This document shows positions 1-10,100 of a DNA stretch of 64,000 nt, one piece after another; the stretch's first letter is position 1; each line of letters begins with the position of its first letter. Made by a program: the position numbers and the translations under genes. Where the stretch lies: the NCBI GenBank assembly GCA_947259075.1, contig CAMYKQ010000062.1, positions 87,159 to 151,158 of the forward strand. Direction: 5' to 3'. A model generated the notes under the pieces. That model ran no database searches. It was not told where the DNA came from and saw only the letters and a program-made list of their open reading frames with translations. This DNA is from an uncultured Gammaproteobacteria bacterium (GTDB lineage: Bacteria > Pseudomonadota > Gammaproteobacteria > DRLM01).

Positions 1-2
1 GG

Positions 3-680
3 CTGCCGGTGTGGCTTTTGGCCTTGGTGTTGCGGCAGGTGGTTTCTTTGCCCGTAACGCTGATGGTCGCGGCCTTGATTGGCTTGGCCAGCGTGCTGCT
101 GACTTATGTGTTAGTGGGTAATCCGGCGGATGTCTGGCGTACGACGCTGGGGAATGTGCTGAGGGAGATCCCCTTGCCACAGCAGAGTGATACACCGGCG
201 ATGATGACTACGGTCATCGCCCAAGTGGCGCCGCATATGACGGGCATGCTCGCGGCGGCGATCATTCTCAGCGTGTTGTTGAGTGTGTTGCTGGCGCGCT
301 GGTGGCAATCGCTGTTGTACAACCCCGGCGGTTTCCGCCGTGAATTTCACGGCCTGCGTTTGAGCCGTAACTTTGCATTGCTGTGTACCGGCGTCTTGGC
401 CGCCAGCCTGCTGAGTTCGGGCAAGCTGCAAGAGCTGGCGGCCAATATGATGATCGTATTGGTGGTGGTGTATCTGCTGCACGGCTTGGCCCTGGTTCAT
501 GGCCTGGTGGCGGCCAAAGGAATGCGCACGGCGTGGCTGGCGGGTATTTATGTATTGAGTTTGTTTATATTGCCGCAGTTGGCTTTGTTGCTCGCCACCG
601 CGGCCTTTGTAGATAGTTGGCTGGATTTTCGTGGCCGCTTGTCCGGTAATAAAACACCGGGTGACGGAACTGGAACTTAA
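3..680 (+). CDS. DUF2232 (YybS-like) multi-pass membrane protein, 5' end outside window
   Basis: The frame is open from the first bases of the window, so the N-terminus is missing; a GTG at 9 is probably internal. The visible ~225 residues are very hydrophobic, with about five membrane segments (roughly residues 5-40, 75-95, 115-135, 140-165 and 175-200) separated by short basic loops. A DUF2232/YybS-like protein encoded just before rplI is a familiar arrangement in gammaproteobacteria, where the upstream genes are usually rpsF and rpsR. The molecular function of this family is unknown. Identification rests on hydrophobicity plus position. Confidence 0.7.
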   Translation: MPVWLLALVLRQVVSLPVTLMVAALIGLASVLLTYVLVGNPADVWRTTLGNVLREIPLPQQSDTPAMMTTVIAQVAPHMTGMLAAAIILSVLLSVLLARWWQSLLYNPGGFRREFHGLRLSRNFALLCTGVLAASLLSSGKLQELAANMMIVLVVVYLLHGLALVHGLVAAKGMRTAWLAGIYVLSLFILPQLALLLATAAFVDSWLDFRGRLSGNKTPGDGTGT

Positions 681-716
681 ACAGAGCTGTTAAGAGATAA
701 GACGAGGTATATCACG

Positions 717-1172
717 ATGGATGTCATTCTGTTGGAAAAAGTGCAAAACCTGGGCAAGTTGGGTGACCGCGTGGCGGTACGCAGCGGTTACGCCCGCAAT
801 TTCCTGTTGCCGCAGCGTAAAGCCGTTTCCGCCACGCGCGACAACTTGGCCGCCTTCGAAGCGCGTCGCGCCGAGCTGGAGAAGGCCGAGGCGGAAACCC
901 TCGCCGCCGCGCAAGTCCGCGCCGAAACCTTGAATGGCAAAACCCTCACCATCGCCGCCAAGGCGGGAACCGAAGGTAAGCTGTTCGGTTCCGTGGGCAC
1001 GGTGGATATCGCGGATGCGGCGACGCAAGAGGGTTTGTCCCTCAAACGTCACGAAGTGCGCTTACCCAGCGGCCCGCTGCGTAACATCGGCAGCTACGAA
1101 GTCGAGTTGCACTTGCACGCTGACGTCAACGCGCAGATCACCATCAACATCGTCGCCGACGAGCAAGTCTAA
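717..1172 (+). CDS. rplI: 50S ribosomal protein L9
   Basis: This 151-residue protein has the usual L9 length. It opens with the characteristic [17 protein letters not shown] segment, followed by the [12 protein letters not shown] motif that binds 23S rRNA. A helical linker rich in Ala, Glu and Arg joins it to the C-terminal domain ([18 protein letters not shown]). L9 binds near the base of the L1 stalk of the large subunit and helps maintain reading frame. A purine-rich stretch (gacgagg) lies upstream of the ATG. The gene sits 36 bases after the DUF2232 gene and before dnaB, the common order. Confidence 0.97.
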   Translation: MDVILLEKVQNLGKLGDRVAVRSGYARNFLLPQRKAVSATRDNLAAFEARRAELEKAEAETLAAAQVRAETLNGKTLTIAAKAGTEGKLFGSVGTVDIADAATQEGLSLKRHEVRLPSGPLRNIGSYEVELHLHADVNAQITINIVADEQV

Positions 1173-1460
1173 GCCAGTCACGGCGTGGCGGTGGCGCGGC
1201 CTAGGCTGGTGCTCACCGTTACGCCGTCGTCTGCGGATGCAGGCCGCGCGCGCTGACAGCGGTTTATCACGCCCAGTTCATCTCATGGATGAGCACCCAC
1301 CGCTTAGCAGCCGCCACTTAAGCCGCTGCGTTACCCGCATGTTTAATTACTTCCCGCATCAGGTTTTTTTCAGATTGACGTGACGCGCCGTTGCGCATAA
1401 CGTGATCGGCAAAGAACAACACTCCGTTTGACTACGCTCACGAAAAGCTATTAATACACG

Positions 1461-2858
1461 ATGCAGGAACTCGCTCATATAACTCAAACAGTGGATGCGG
1501 CCACCGCGCAATTGAAAGTGCCGCCCCATTCGGTGGAGGCGGAACAGGCCTTGCTTGGCGGCCTGATGCTCGACAACGCCAGCTGGGACGATGTGGGCGA
1601 TCTGGTCAGTGAAGACGATTTTTACCGCCGCGATCACCGGCTGATTTTTTCCGCCATCAGTGAACTCGCCGCGCAGGGTTCGCCCTTCGACGTCATCACC
1701 GTTTCCGAGCGCATGGAGAGTGAAGGCAAGCTGGCTAATACCGGCGGGCTGGCCTATTTGGGCATGCTGGCGAAGAACACGCCGAGCGCCGCCAACATCA
1801 AGGCCTATGCCGGCATCGTGCGTGACCATGCCGTGGCGCGCCAGCTCATCAATGTTGGCACCCAAGTCAGCGACACCGCCTTCAACCGCGAAGGCCGCTC
1901 CACCGCCGAGCTCTTGGATCACGCCGAGAAATTGGTGTTCGATATCGCGGAAAAGGGCGCGCGCGGACGCCGCGGCCACATCAGCATCAAAGACATCTTG
2001 GTGAAAGTGGTCGATCGCATCGACACCCTGTTTCAACAAGACAACCCCATCACCGGCGTGCCCACCGGCTTCACGGATTTCGACGACCGCACCTCGGGCT
2101 TGCAGCCGTCGGATCTCATCATCGTCGCCGGCCGCCCGTCCATGGGCAAAACCACCTTCGCCATGAATCTCGCCGAGAACGCCGCGATCAAAACCAAATT
2201 GCCGGTGCTGGTGTTCAGCATGGAAATGCCGGGCGAGCAATTGGCGATGCGTATGATGTCCTCGCTAGGCCGCATCGATCAGCACAAATTGCGTACCGGC
2301 AAGTTGAACGATGATGATTGGCCGCGCCTCACCTCGGCGGTGGGCTTGCTGGCGGAGACGCCGCTGTTCATCGACGACACCCCCGCGCTCACGCCGACGG
2401 ACCTGCGCGCGCGCGCGCGGCGGGTCAAGCGCGAACACGGTCTGGGATTGATCGTGATCGACTACTTGCAGCTGATGCAGGTCTTGGGCAGCAAGGAAAA
2501 CCGCGCCACGGAAATTTCCGAGATCTCCCGTTCATTGAAGGCGCTGGCCAAAGAGTTGAGCGTGCCGGTGGTCGCCCTGTCGCAGCTCAATCGCAGCTTG
2601 GAACAGCGCCCCAATAAAAGGCCGGTGATGTCCGATCTGCGCGAGTCCGGCGCCATTGAACAAGATGCCGACTTGATCGTCTTTATTTATCGCGATGAGG
2701 TGTACAACGAGGACAGCCCGGACAAGGGCACGGCGGAGATCATCATCGCCAAGCAGCGTAACGGCCCCATCGGTACGGCGCGCCTCACCTTTCTCGGTCA
2801 ATTCACGCGTTTCGAAAATTACGCGCACGATGCCTATTCCAGCGAGGATTATGGATGA
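1461..2858 (+). CDS. dnaB: Replicative DNA helicase DnaB
   Basis: The 465-residue protein has the DnaB N-terminal domain (PPHSVEAEQALLGGLMLD near residue 21) that contacts primase, then a RecA-like helicase core. The Walker A motif GRPSMGKTTF is near residues 224-233. The Walker B region ends in IVIDYLQLM near residue 335, followed by the LSQLNRSLEQRPNKRP segment typical of DnaB loops that bind single-stranded DNA. The hexamer unwinds DNA at the replication fork. No intein is present. Its stop overlaps the alr start by 4 bases (ATGA), so the two are probably translationally coupled. The 288 bases before it contain no gene I can support. Confidence 0.97.
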   Translation: MQELAHITQTVDAATAQLKVPPHSVEAEQALLGGLMLDNASWDDVGDLVSEDDFYRRDHRLIFSAISELAAQGSPFDVITVSERMESEGKLANTGGLAYLGMLAKNTPSAANIKAYAGIVRDHAVARQLINVGTQVSDTAFNREGRSTAELLDHAEKLVFDIAEKGARGRRGHISIKDILVKVVDRIDTLFQQDNPITGVPTGFTDFDDRTSGLQPSDLIIVAGRPSMGKTTFAMNLAENAAIKTKLPVLVFSMEMPGEQLAMRMMSSLGRIDQHKLRTGKLNDDDWPRLTSAVGLLAETPLFIDDTPALTPTDLRARARRVKREHGLGLIVIDYLQLMQVLGSKENRATEISEISRSLKALAKELSVPVVALSQLNRSLEQRPNKRPVMSDLRESGAIEQDADLIVFIYRDEVYNEDSPDKGTAEIIIAKQRNGPIGTARLTFLGQFTRFENYAHDAYSSEDYG

Positions 2859-3934
2859 CGCGGGCGGCGCGGGCCATCATCGACCTCGGCGCATTACAAC
2901 ATAATCTCCGCAAGGTGCGTGACGCCGCTCCCGGCCGGCGGGTGATGGCGGTGATTAAGGCCAATGCCTACGGTCACGGCATGCTTAGCGCGGCCCGCGC
3001 CCTGAGCGATGCCGACGCCTACGCCGTAGCTTGTCTCGACGAGGCCATGGTTTTGCGCGAGGCGGGCATCAACAAAACCATAGTATTGCTCGAAGGTTTT
3101 TTCTCCGCCGCTGAATTACCCTTGCTGGCGCAATACGGCATCGCCGCGGTGATTCATCACGACAGCCAATTGCGGATGCTGGAACAGACCCCGCTGGAGG
3201 GGGCGTTGCGGGTATGGCTAAAAGTGGACAGCGGCATGCACCGCTTGGGCTTCGCCCCGGAGGCGGTAAAGGCAGCTTGGCAGCGCCTCAAGCAACTGCC
3301 CGGGGTGAGCTTGGCGGGATTCATGACGCATTTTGCCAGCGCCGATGAACGCGGCGGCGACTCGACCCGTTTGCAATTACACTGCTTCAATCAAACTCTA
3401 TCCGGGCTGGCGGGTGAACGCAGCCTGGCCAACTCCGCCGCCATCCTCGCCTGGCCGGACAGCCACGGCGATTGGCTGCGCCCGGGCATTATGCTCTACG
3501 GTGTCTCCCCCTTCGCCGGCCAAAGCGGTGCCGGACTGGGATTGAAGCCGGTGATGCGTCTGCAATCGCAGCTCATCGCCATCCACCCGCGCCGTAAAGG
3601 CGAGCGTATCGGTTACGGCGGGGATTACACCTGCCCCGAAGATATGAGCATGGGCGTCGTGGCCATAGGTTATGGCGACGGTTATCCGCGTCACGCGCAA
3701 GCCGGCACGCCGTTGCTGGTGAATGGCCGCCGCGCGCCATTGATCGCCCGCGTATCAATGGATATGGTTTGCGTCGATCTGCGCGGACATGAGCAAGCCC
3801 GCTGCGGCGACCCCGTGATTCTTTGGGGGGACGGCCTGCCGGTGGAGGAGGTGGCCGCGGCGGCCGGCACCATTGCCTATGAACTATTGTGCCGGGTCAC
3901 GCCGCGTGTGCGAATGCAACTATCGGCTAGTTAA
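2855..3934 (+). CDS. alr: Alanine racemase
   Basis: This 359-residue PLP enzyme interconverts L- and D-alanine for peptidoglycan. The PLP-binding lysine is K35 in AVIKANAYGHG. The fold-type III barrel follows, with the substrate-binding segment KVDSGMHRLGF. The second catalytic base, tyrosine, lies in ERIGYGGDYTCP near residue 250, and RVSMDMVCVDL is also conserved. The start overlaps the dnaB stop (ATGA). Within this class dnaB-alr is a common pair. The length matches catabolic and biosynthetic Alr/DadX enzymes, and the sequence alone does not separate them, although the housekeeping context favours the biosynthetic role. Confidence 0.96.
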   Translation: MTRAARAIIDLGALQHNLRKVRDAAPGRRVMAVIKANAYGHGMLSAARALSDADAYAVACLDEAMVLREAGINKTIVLLEGFFSAAELPLLAQYGIAAVIHHDSQLRMLEQTPLEGALRVWLKVDSGMHRLGFAPEAVKAAWQRLKQLPGVSLAGFMTHFASADERGGDSTRLQLHCFNQTLSGLAGERSLANSAAILAWPDSHGDWLRPGIMLYGVSPFAGQSGAGLGLKPVMRLQSQLIAIHPRRKGERIGYGGDYTCPEDMSMGVVAIGYGDGYPRHAQAGTPLLVNGRRAPLIARVSMDMVCVDLRGHEQARCGDPVILWGDGLPVEEVAAAAGTIAYELLCRVTPRVRMQLSAS

Positions 3935-4175
3935 AATTTCACCCGGCGCGGGTATTATCCGTTTCGACAAATCGCCCGTCGTGATGTTAATAGATGGAAT
4001 CCCGCCGCCTTATTTTTGCAATGGGCGCCGCTTCGGGGCATGATTTCCTGGAATGAATAATTCCGTCGCGGCGGGCTCACTCGCTTTCGTGGTCCGTCCA
4101 GGCGGGTGATCTGATATACAATCACAATAGAGAATATTTTTTGCGGCCTATTCTAGAAATTCTCAGACCATCACC

Positions 4176-5198
4176 GTGACCCGCCTAATCGCCTGCAACG
4201 CGTCCAAGATGATTATCGCACTGCTGCTGACGCTGCATTCCGCGCTCCCCGGCGCGGACACGATCGATCCCGCGTCCGCGGAAACCCCGGATGAACTTGC
4301 CGGGCCCGCCGCCAGCGGCGGTGCTCAAAATGATGAAGGCATTACCCTGCTGCAACGCACCGAGGCCGCGCATATATTATTCTCCACTGGATTGGAAAGA
4401 ACGGCGCGTAAAATCGACAGCTTTTTCGCCGAAGAAAAATCCTTCGACGAAGCAACCGAAACCTATGCCCGGGTGCGCGCCGATACCACCGTGGACGAAC
4501 AAGGGCAGCTGACCTTCAGCGGCGATATTAAAATAAAAGTCGATCTGCCGCGCACCGAGCGCGAACTCAAACTGTTAATCGAAACCGATACCAAGGACGG
4601 TACTACGGAGAGCCCGCAGGATACGCCGATCGATGTAATTCAGAAACAAGACTACCTGCTCTCGATCGAGCGCGTACGGCAACTGGAAACCTGGGACATC
4701 CGCCCGGCCGCGGGTATCAAACTCCGTTGGTTGCCCGACCCTTTTTTGCGGGTGCGCGCCATCCGTTATCGCGAATTGGGCAATTGGCTTGAACGCATCT
4801 CGGGCAGTCTCTTCTGGTTTGCTTCCGAGGGTGCCGGCGTCAACACCGCGCTGGAGTTTAACCGTGATATCGGCGAAACCTTATTGTTCCGCAGCATCAC
4901 CAGTTTACAGTGGAAGGAAGACGATCAGTTTCTTAGCGCCAACCAGCTGCTGTCTTTGTATCAACCAATAGATCAACGGCAATACCTGGTTTATCAACTC
5001 GGCGCTCAGGCCTCACAAGATCCGGATTGGGCCGTGACGCAATACACCGCGGCGGTGCATTACCGGAAAAATATTTACAAGAAGTGGCTGTTCTTCGAAT
5101 TGATTCCGCAAATCGACTATAAAAAAGAGAACGACTACGATGCCGAGCCCAGCATCACCTTTCGTCTCGAAGGCGTGTTTGGGCGGGATTATCTCTAA
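4176..5198 (+). CDS. Putative outer-membrane beta-barrel protein of unknown function
   Basis: The protein has 340 residues from a GTG start. Residues 11-27 (MIIALLLTLHSALPGAD) look like a signal peptide; an ATG at residue 12 is an alternative start. The mature part has an acidic, low-complexity N-terminal stretch. After that come alternating hydrophobic/polar strands with many Tyr, Trp and Arg residues, and the protein ends in phenylalanine-rich strands (FRLEGVFGRDYL), as in outer-membrane proteins. No named family was recognised. It stands alone, 241 bases after alr. An AT-rich stretch with tatacaat at about 4113-4121 could be its promoter. Confidence 0.6.
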   Translation: MTRLIACNASKMIIALLLTLHSALPGADTIDPASAETPDELAGPAASGGAQNDEGITLLQRTEAAHILFSTGLERTARKIDSFFAEEKSFDEATETYARVRADTTVDEQGQLTFSGDIKIKVDLPRTERELKLLIETDTKDGTTESPQDTPIDVIQKQDYLLSIERVRQLETWDIRPAAGIKLRWLPDPFLRVRAIRYRELGNWLERISGSLFWFASEGAGVNTALEFNRDIGETLLFRSITSLQWKEDDQFLSANQLLSLYQPIDQRQYLVYQLGAQASQDPDWAVTQYTAAVHYRKNIYKKWLFFELIPQIDYKKENDYDAEPSITFRLEGVFGRDYL

Positions 5199-5387
5199 CC
5201 GCGGCCGCTGTGTCTGACGTAACGGACCCCCCGGATCGTGATTCGCCTTTCTCTTCGTCTTGTTTTTACAATGGATTACACATCAGCGCGTCTGCAATTG
5301 GGTTTTGCCCCGGCGCCGGTGTAAAATGGCCCTCGGGCTGAATCCAGCGCCGTCCTTCAACTATAAAAACAGGGGAGTCCTCTCGCG

Positions 5388-5561
5388 ATGAAAATACCCC
5401 AAACGCTATTCACCAGTGGATTGTTTCTGCTCCTGAGCCTATTGAGCGCTTGCGGTGGTGGAGGCGGTGATTCGACTCCACCAGCTCCCAATTCCAACGC
5501 CACCAATGCCAGCACTACGCAGTGGGACGACATGAAGTGGGACGAAGGTGAATGGCAATAA
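5388..5561 (+). CDS. Small lipoprotein, 57 residues, with an acidic Trp-rich tail
   Basis: An ATG preceded by aggggag encodes a 57-residue protein. Residues 1-21 form a lipoprotein signal and the lipobox LLSAC places the lipidated cysteine at position 22. A run of five glycines follows, then a Pro/Ser/Thr/Asn linker, and a short tail in which tryptophans alternate with acidic residues (WDDMKWDEGEW). The Asp residues are not directly after the Cys, so transport to the outer membrane is likely. It lies 39 bases upstream of the next secreted protein and probably shares its mRNA. No family was recognised. Confidence 0.75.
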   Translation: MKIPQTLFTSGLFLLLSLLSACGGGGGDSTPPAPNSNATNASTTQWDDMKWDEGEWQ

Positions 5562-5600
5562 GGCCGCCACGCCACAGATCAATATTCGCAGGAGAATAAA

Positions 5601-6356
5601 ATGAAAACACGCACGCTCATCGCCGCCGCCGTCTTCACTCTCATGACGCTCGGCACCCATGCCGGACAAGTGAATAACCTGACCAGCTTCAGTGCCCACA
5701 CGCCCGCCAAGGCCGACGAAGTGAATGCCAATTTCAATGCGGTGAAAGCGGCGGTGGATGATAACGATGCCCGCATAGATAACCACGAGACGCGTATCAA
5801 TGGGCTGGAAAATGCCGTCGGGGCACTCTTGAATCAGCGTAGGGGCAACTATACCGTGCCTGAGGTCCCGCCGGGTGGGACGGGTTACACCGGCTATATC
5901 CCGGTGGCGCCGCGTCTTGATCTTGATATTGATGAAAATGGTGTTATTGAGCGTGGTGAGCGTGAGGTTTTGGATAGTTACATACCGTCCGTTGATGCCC
6001 GTGCCTTCGTGCAAACCCGCTGCTCCTTCGACGGCGATACTGCGGGGCAAATTCTCGAACACCGGGCCGCCATACGCAGCAATAAATCAAACTCTGAGGT
6101 AGTCGTAGGTGGCCAGTATTACCTGCGCACCAGGACGCCAGCCGCCAATATCAGCGTACAGGACGTCAATTCCGATTATTTCGATTTGAAGGCGGGTATC
6201 CCTTATGACTTTGGCGTCTATTTCTTCGAGGGCAACGCCCTGTTCTCAGCCAAACCTACACCTAAAAATGGAGCGTCTAAGAGCGACGGCAACAATGAGG
6301 ATTTCTGCTCTGCGGTGGTGATGATCTTCAGCCGCAGGCCGGATTTGGATAAATAG
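5601..6356 (+). CDS. Secreted protein of unknown function with coiled-coil N-terminus
   Basis: The 251-residue protein has a clear signal peptide (cleavage near THA|GQ at residue 21) and a strong ribosome binding site (gcaggag). Residues 30-80 contain heptad-like Asn/Asp/Val repeats (NANFNAVKAAV, RIDNHETRINGLENAV) of the kind seen before trimeric or surface-exposed domains. The C-terminal half is a separate globular domain with two cysteines. The last ~100 codons (6057-6356) recur as a diverged fragment at 16081-16311, on the far side of the Rhs island. The family is unknown. Confidence 0.75.
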   Translation: MKTRTLIAAAVFTLMTLGTHAGQVNNLTSFSAHTPAKADEVNANFNAVKAAVDDNDARIDNHETRINGLENAVGALLNQRRGNYTVPEVPPGGTGYTGYIPVAPRLDLDIDENGVIERGEREVLDSYIPSVDARAFVQTRCSFDGDTAGQILEHRAAIRSNKSNSEVVVGGQYYLRTRTPAANISVQDVNSDYFDLKAGIPYDFGVYFFEGNALFSAKPTPKNGASKSDGNNEDFCSAVVMIFSRRPDLDK

Positions 6357-7126
6357 TGAAGGATATCGCGCTACCCACGCCACAAGGAAACCAAGGTCCA
6401 CTCTCGGTCATGAGCGGTGCCATACCTCCGGCTCTTCCACCAAACCCGGCTTTTGGAAATCCCGATGTGTCGCGGTCCTCAGGAAACCATTCACTCTGCG
6501 TCCGCCCGACGCGCCACTCCGCAGCGCATCAGAGCTCCCCACAATGACTGACGCCGCTTCGCGTCTACCGCGGGTTTCTCGCCCTCGCTTCGCCCTCCTT
6601 GGCTCGTCGAAGGAATTTAAAGCACACGAAGACCGCGCGGTGGTGTGAGAGCGGCGCCACCTCGTAATGGCAGCCCGCTCACGGCGGTCAAGTCACGAAA
6701 TTCACCAGCAAACGCCGAAAACAGGTGGGTGGTGTTCTTTGTCAGGCCGGGTAGTACCTTGGTGAATCCGGATCGGCGTTTCAGCATCCGGAAAACAAGT
6801 TCCACTTTTGCGAGTACTTTAGGATTTTTTGCGGTTCTTTCGTGTGTCCTCAATCCGTCAGTAACTACTTAAGAAGGCCATTGGCATGGGGGGAGATCAG
6901 TAGTGGACTTTTTGTAAAATCTGTTGTATTACTTTTCGCTGCAAGAGCGAATCGCCTGGGCGGGCGTGGTTCGAACGGGCCACGAGCTGGGGAGATTAGG
7001 AAAAATAAAAAATAATAGCTGAACAAAATCCGCATAAACGAAGTAGCCGTAGAAAAAAAACGACAAGGGTATGTCTGTTCCTGTCGCGCCTTAACTAACA
7101 AATAACCATGTCCTAGGGAGGGAGTC
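6357..7126. other. Non-coding or degenerate stretch between the secreted-protein gene and the Rhs gene
   Basis: Apart from the transposase remnant at 6617-6853, I see no gene in these 770 bases. The first 250 bases look like decayed coding sequence without a convincing frame. The 200 bases before 7127 are clearly more AT-rich than the surroundings. They include a short inverted repeat (TTCGCT/AGCGAA at about 6935-6951) and end in a strong ribosome binding site (ggagggagtc) for the Rhs gene, so its promoter probably lies here. Confidence 0.5.
6617..6853 (-). pseudogene. IS5-type transposase C-terminal remnant
   Basis: The minus strand encodes 78 residues. The middle part (KVLAKVELVFRMLKRRSGF, then LTKNTTHLFSAFA) matches the conserved C-terminal pattern of IS5-group DDE transposases, in which a basic V-E-H-x-F-R-x-I-K segment is followed by KNT-x-L-F-x-L-F-A. 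The rest of the transposase and both inverted repeats are missing, and the tail after SAFA is out of pattern. It marks an old insertion at the left border of the Rhs island. The family call is from motif memory only. Confidence 0.55.
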
Positions 7127-10100
7127 ATGAAAGCGGCTAACCACTACGCGGCGTTCTTATTCTTGTTCTGGACGGTGCTCTTCGGTTCGCCCGCCGCCTG
7201 GGCCATCACCAGTAATGTCGGTGCCACCGCCGGCAGCTTTGCGGTAAGCCCCACCGGTTCTGCCACCTATAGTATTCCTATCGTTGTCCCACCCGGCGTT
7301 GGAGGGATGGAACCCAACCTTGCTTTGAACTACAACAGCCAAGCCGGTGACAGCCTGCTGGGAGTGGGTTGGAATATCATCGGACTTTCCAAGATATACC
7401 GCTGCGGCGCGACCATTGACACCGATGGTTATAAGGGCGGCGTCAATTTAGATAGCAATGACCGCTATTGCTTGGACGGGCAGCGTCTGGTCGCCGTGAG
7501 CGGCGCCTATGGCGCGAACGGCACGGAGTACCGCACCCAGCGCGAGACATTCACTAAAGTGGTTTCCTATGGGACGCAGGGCAATGGTCCGGCCTATTTC
7601 AAGGCTTGGGGCAAGGACGGAAATGTCTTCGAGTTTGGTGTCGATTTCTCGTCCAAGATCGCTGCCTCCGCCAGTGCAACTGTGGTTGCCTGGTCCGTTA
7701 ATAAAATACAAGACCTGGCAGGTAACTACCTCACCGTCAGCTACAACTACCAAGTGACAACGAGTCCGGTGAGTGTGGAGTTTTCACCAAGACTCATCGA
7801 GTACACCGGCAACACAGCAGCAGGCTTAGTGCCTAGCCGTGCAGTGTCATTTCGTTACGAGAGTCGTCCAGACAGGGTTGAGAAGTATGTGGGTGGGCTG
7901 GCTGTTGTATCAAGTGACCGGATGACGCATGTTGTAACTCGGTCCAATAATGGGGATGTGCGGGACTATCAGTTGACGTACGAGCCTGATATGGGCGGCG
8001 CGATTCCACGCTCGCGGCTTGCGAGTGTGCGAGAGTGTGCGGCCGATGGAGTGTGCCTGCCCAGCACGCAGTTGGGTTGGCAGAATGGGGGGAATGGCCT
8101 TACCAGGAGTACGCAGCGCTATCCGGCAGGATGGGATTTTGGGTGGTCTGAGACAGGTTGGGAAGTGATCAATGGTGATTTCAACGGCGATGGCATGACC
8201 GACTTTGCGCGCGTCGGCGGAACGGAAGCTCGCTTCCTGCTCAGCAGAATAGCTGGGTATTTTTCGGCGGTAGTGCAGAATTATCCTGCAGGGTGGGATT
8301 TTGGTAACCCGTCCTCATGGAAAACCATCACTGGCGATTTCAACGGTGACGGCAAGACCGATTACGCGCGCGTGGGCGCGACCTATGTGCATTTATTTAT
8401 AAGCAATGGGGATGGGTCATTCTCGACCCCGGTTTATTATTACCCCAATGGCTGGAATTTTGGAACGGGCGACAACTGGGAAGTCATAACCGGCGACTTC
8501 GACGGGGATGGCAGAACGGATTTTGCGCGTCTTGGTATAGTGTATGCCCATCTTTTTATCAGCAATGGAGACGGGTCGTTTTCGACACCGATTCACTATT
8601 ATCCAACTGGCTGGTCATTTAACACCCCAGCCGGTCCTAAATGGAAATCAATCGTCGCTGATTTCAACGGTGATGGTAAGAGCGATTACGCCCTGTTGGG
8701 AGCGACCGATGCGCGACTATTTTTAAGCAGCGGGAATGGGAGGGTAGGGACATTTACGCCCTTAATACAGAACTATCAATCGGGCTTGGATTTTGGGTGG
8801 AGCAATAGCTATGTGACGATTGCCGGTGATTTCAACGGCGACGGCATAGCGGATTATGCGCGCCTTGGCGGAACATCCGGCTATCTTTTTCTCGGCTTGG
8901 GGGACGGAACGTTTTATTCACAGCCCCATGCCTACCCGGCAGGATGGAACTTTAGCGACCAATCCGCGTGGAAAACCATCAGCGGTGATTTCAACAGTGA
9001 TGGCAAGACTGATTACATGCGGTTGGGTGGAACGTTTACCCATACCTTTCTCGGTCGGGGTGATGGGACATTCGTAACCTTGGCCCAGGCGGTGGAGGGG
9101 TCATACTCGAGTTCATGGAGAATTCTTGCCGGCGATTTCAACGGCGATGGCAAGACCGATTACGCGCGCGTGGGAGCGACCTACTCTGACATCTATGTCG
9201 GAAATTCTCCCGCTCCCAATATGCTCACCTCTATCACTACTGGTGTAGCCGCTCAAGTCACCAATATCACCTACAAGCCTCTCACGGATTACAGCGTCCA
9301 CGGCAGGTCCAGTCATGCTTTGCAGTACCCAGTGCTGCACCTCCGAGCGCCTATCTACGTGGTAGCCTCTTACCAAACCAGCGACGGGCTAGGCGGGCTC
9401 AACACTACCAACTATTCGTACTTCGGCGCCAAAATGCATATGGCAGGGCGCGGTTATCTGGGCTTTCAGGCGGTGACCCAGCACTCACCCAACGGTATCA
9501 ACACCACAACCAGCTACGGCCAGACCACTTGTGAAATTGGCACACCACTCGCCGGCAGCAGTGACATGCGTTGTGTTGGGCTGCCGCTGCGAGTGGCTGT
9601 AGAGAAATCGGAGAATGGCTCGCATTTATCTGGTACCAACACATATTGGGCAACGGTAGGCACCTATCCCTATGCCCGGGTCATCAATCAGTTCAAGTAT
9701 GAGTTGGACGGTACGCTGGTGGCGAGCACCTCGACCACCAGCAACCCCCCCGACGCCAACGGCAACTTCACCTATGCCAGGGTCGTCACCAGCGACAATT
9801 ACATCACGGAGATCACCAACACCTACCTCGCCGCCGACACCACGCGCTGGCTGCTCACCCGCCTGAGTTCCTCGACGGTGACCCGCACCCTGCCCACGGG
9901 CGAGGCGCTCACCCGCAAGTCCGCCTACCAATACAACGTCAACGGCCTGTTGGCGAAAGAAGTCGTGGAGCCGGCCACGGTCGATGCCTCGGGCAACTAC
10001 ACCGCCGGCCCCTACACCCTGGTCACCGCCTACACCTATGATCTGTATGGGCACAGGAACAAGACCACCGTCAGCGGCACGGGCATCACCGCGCGCAGCA

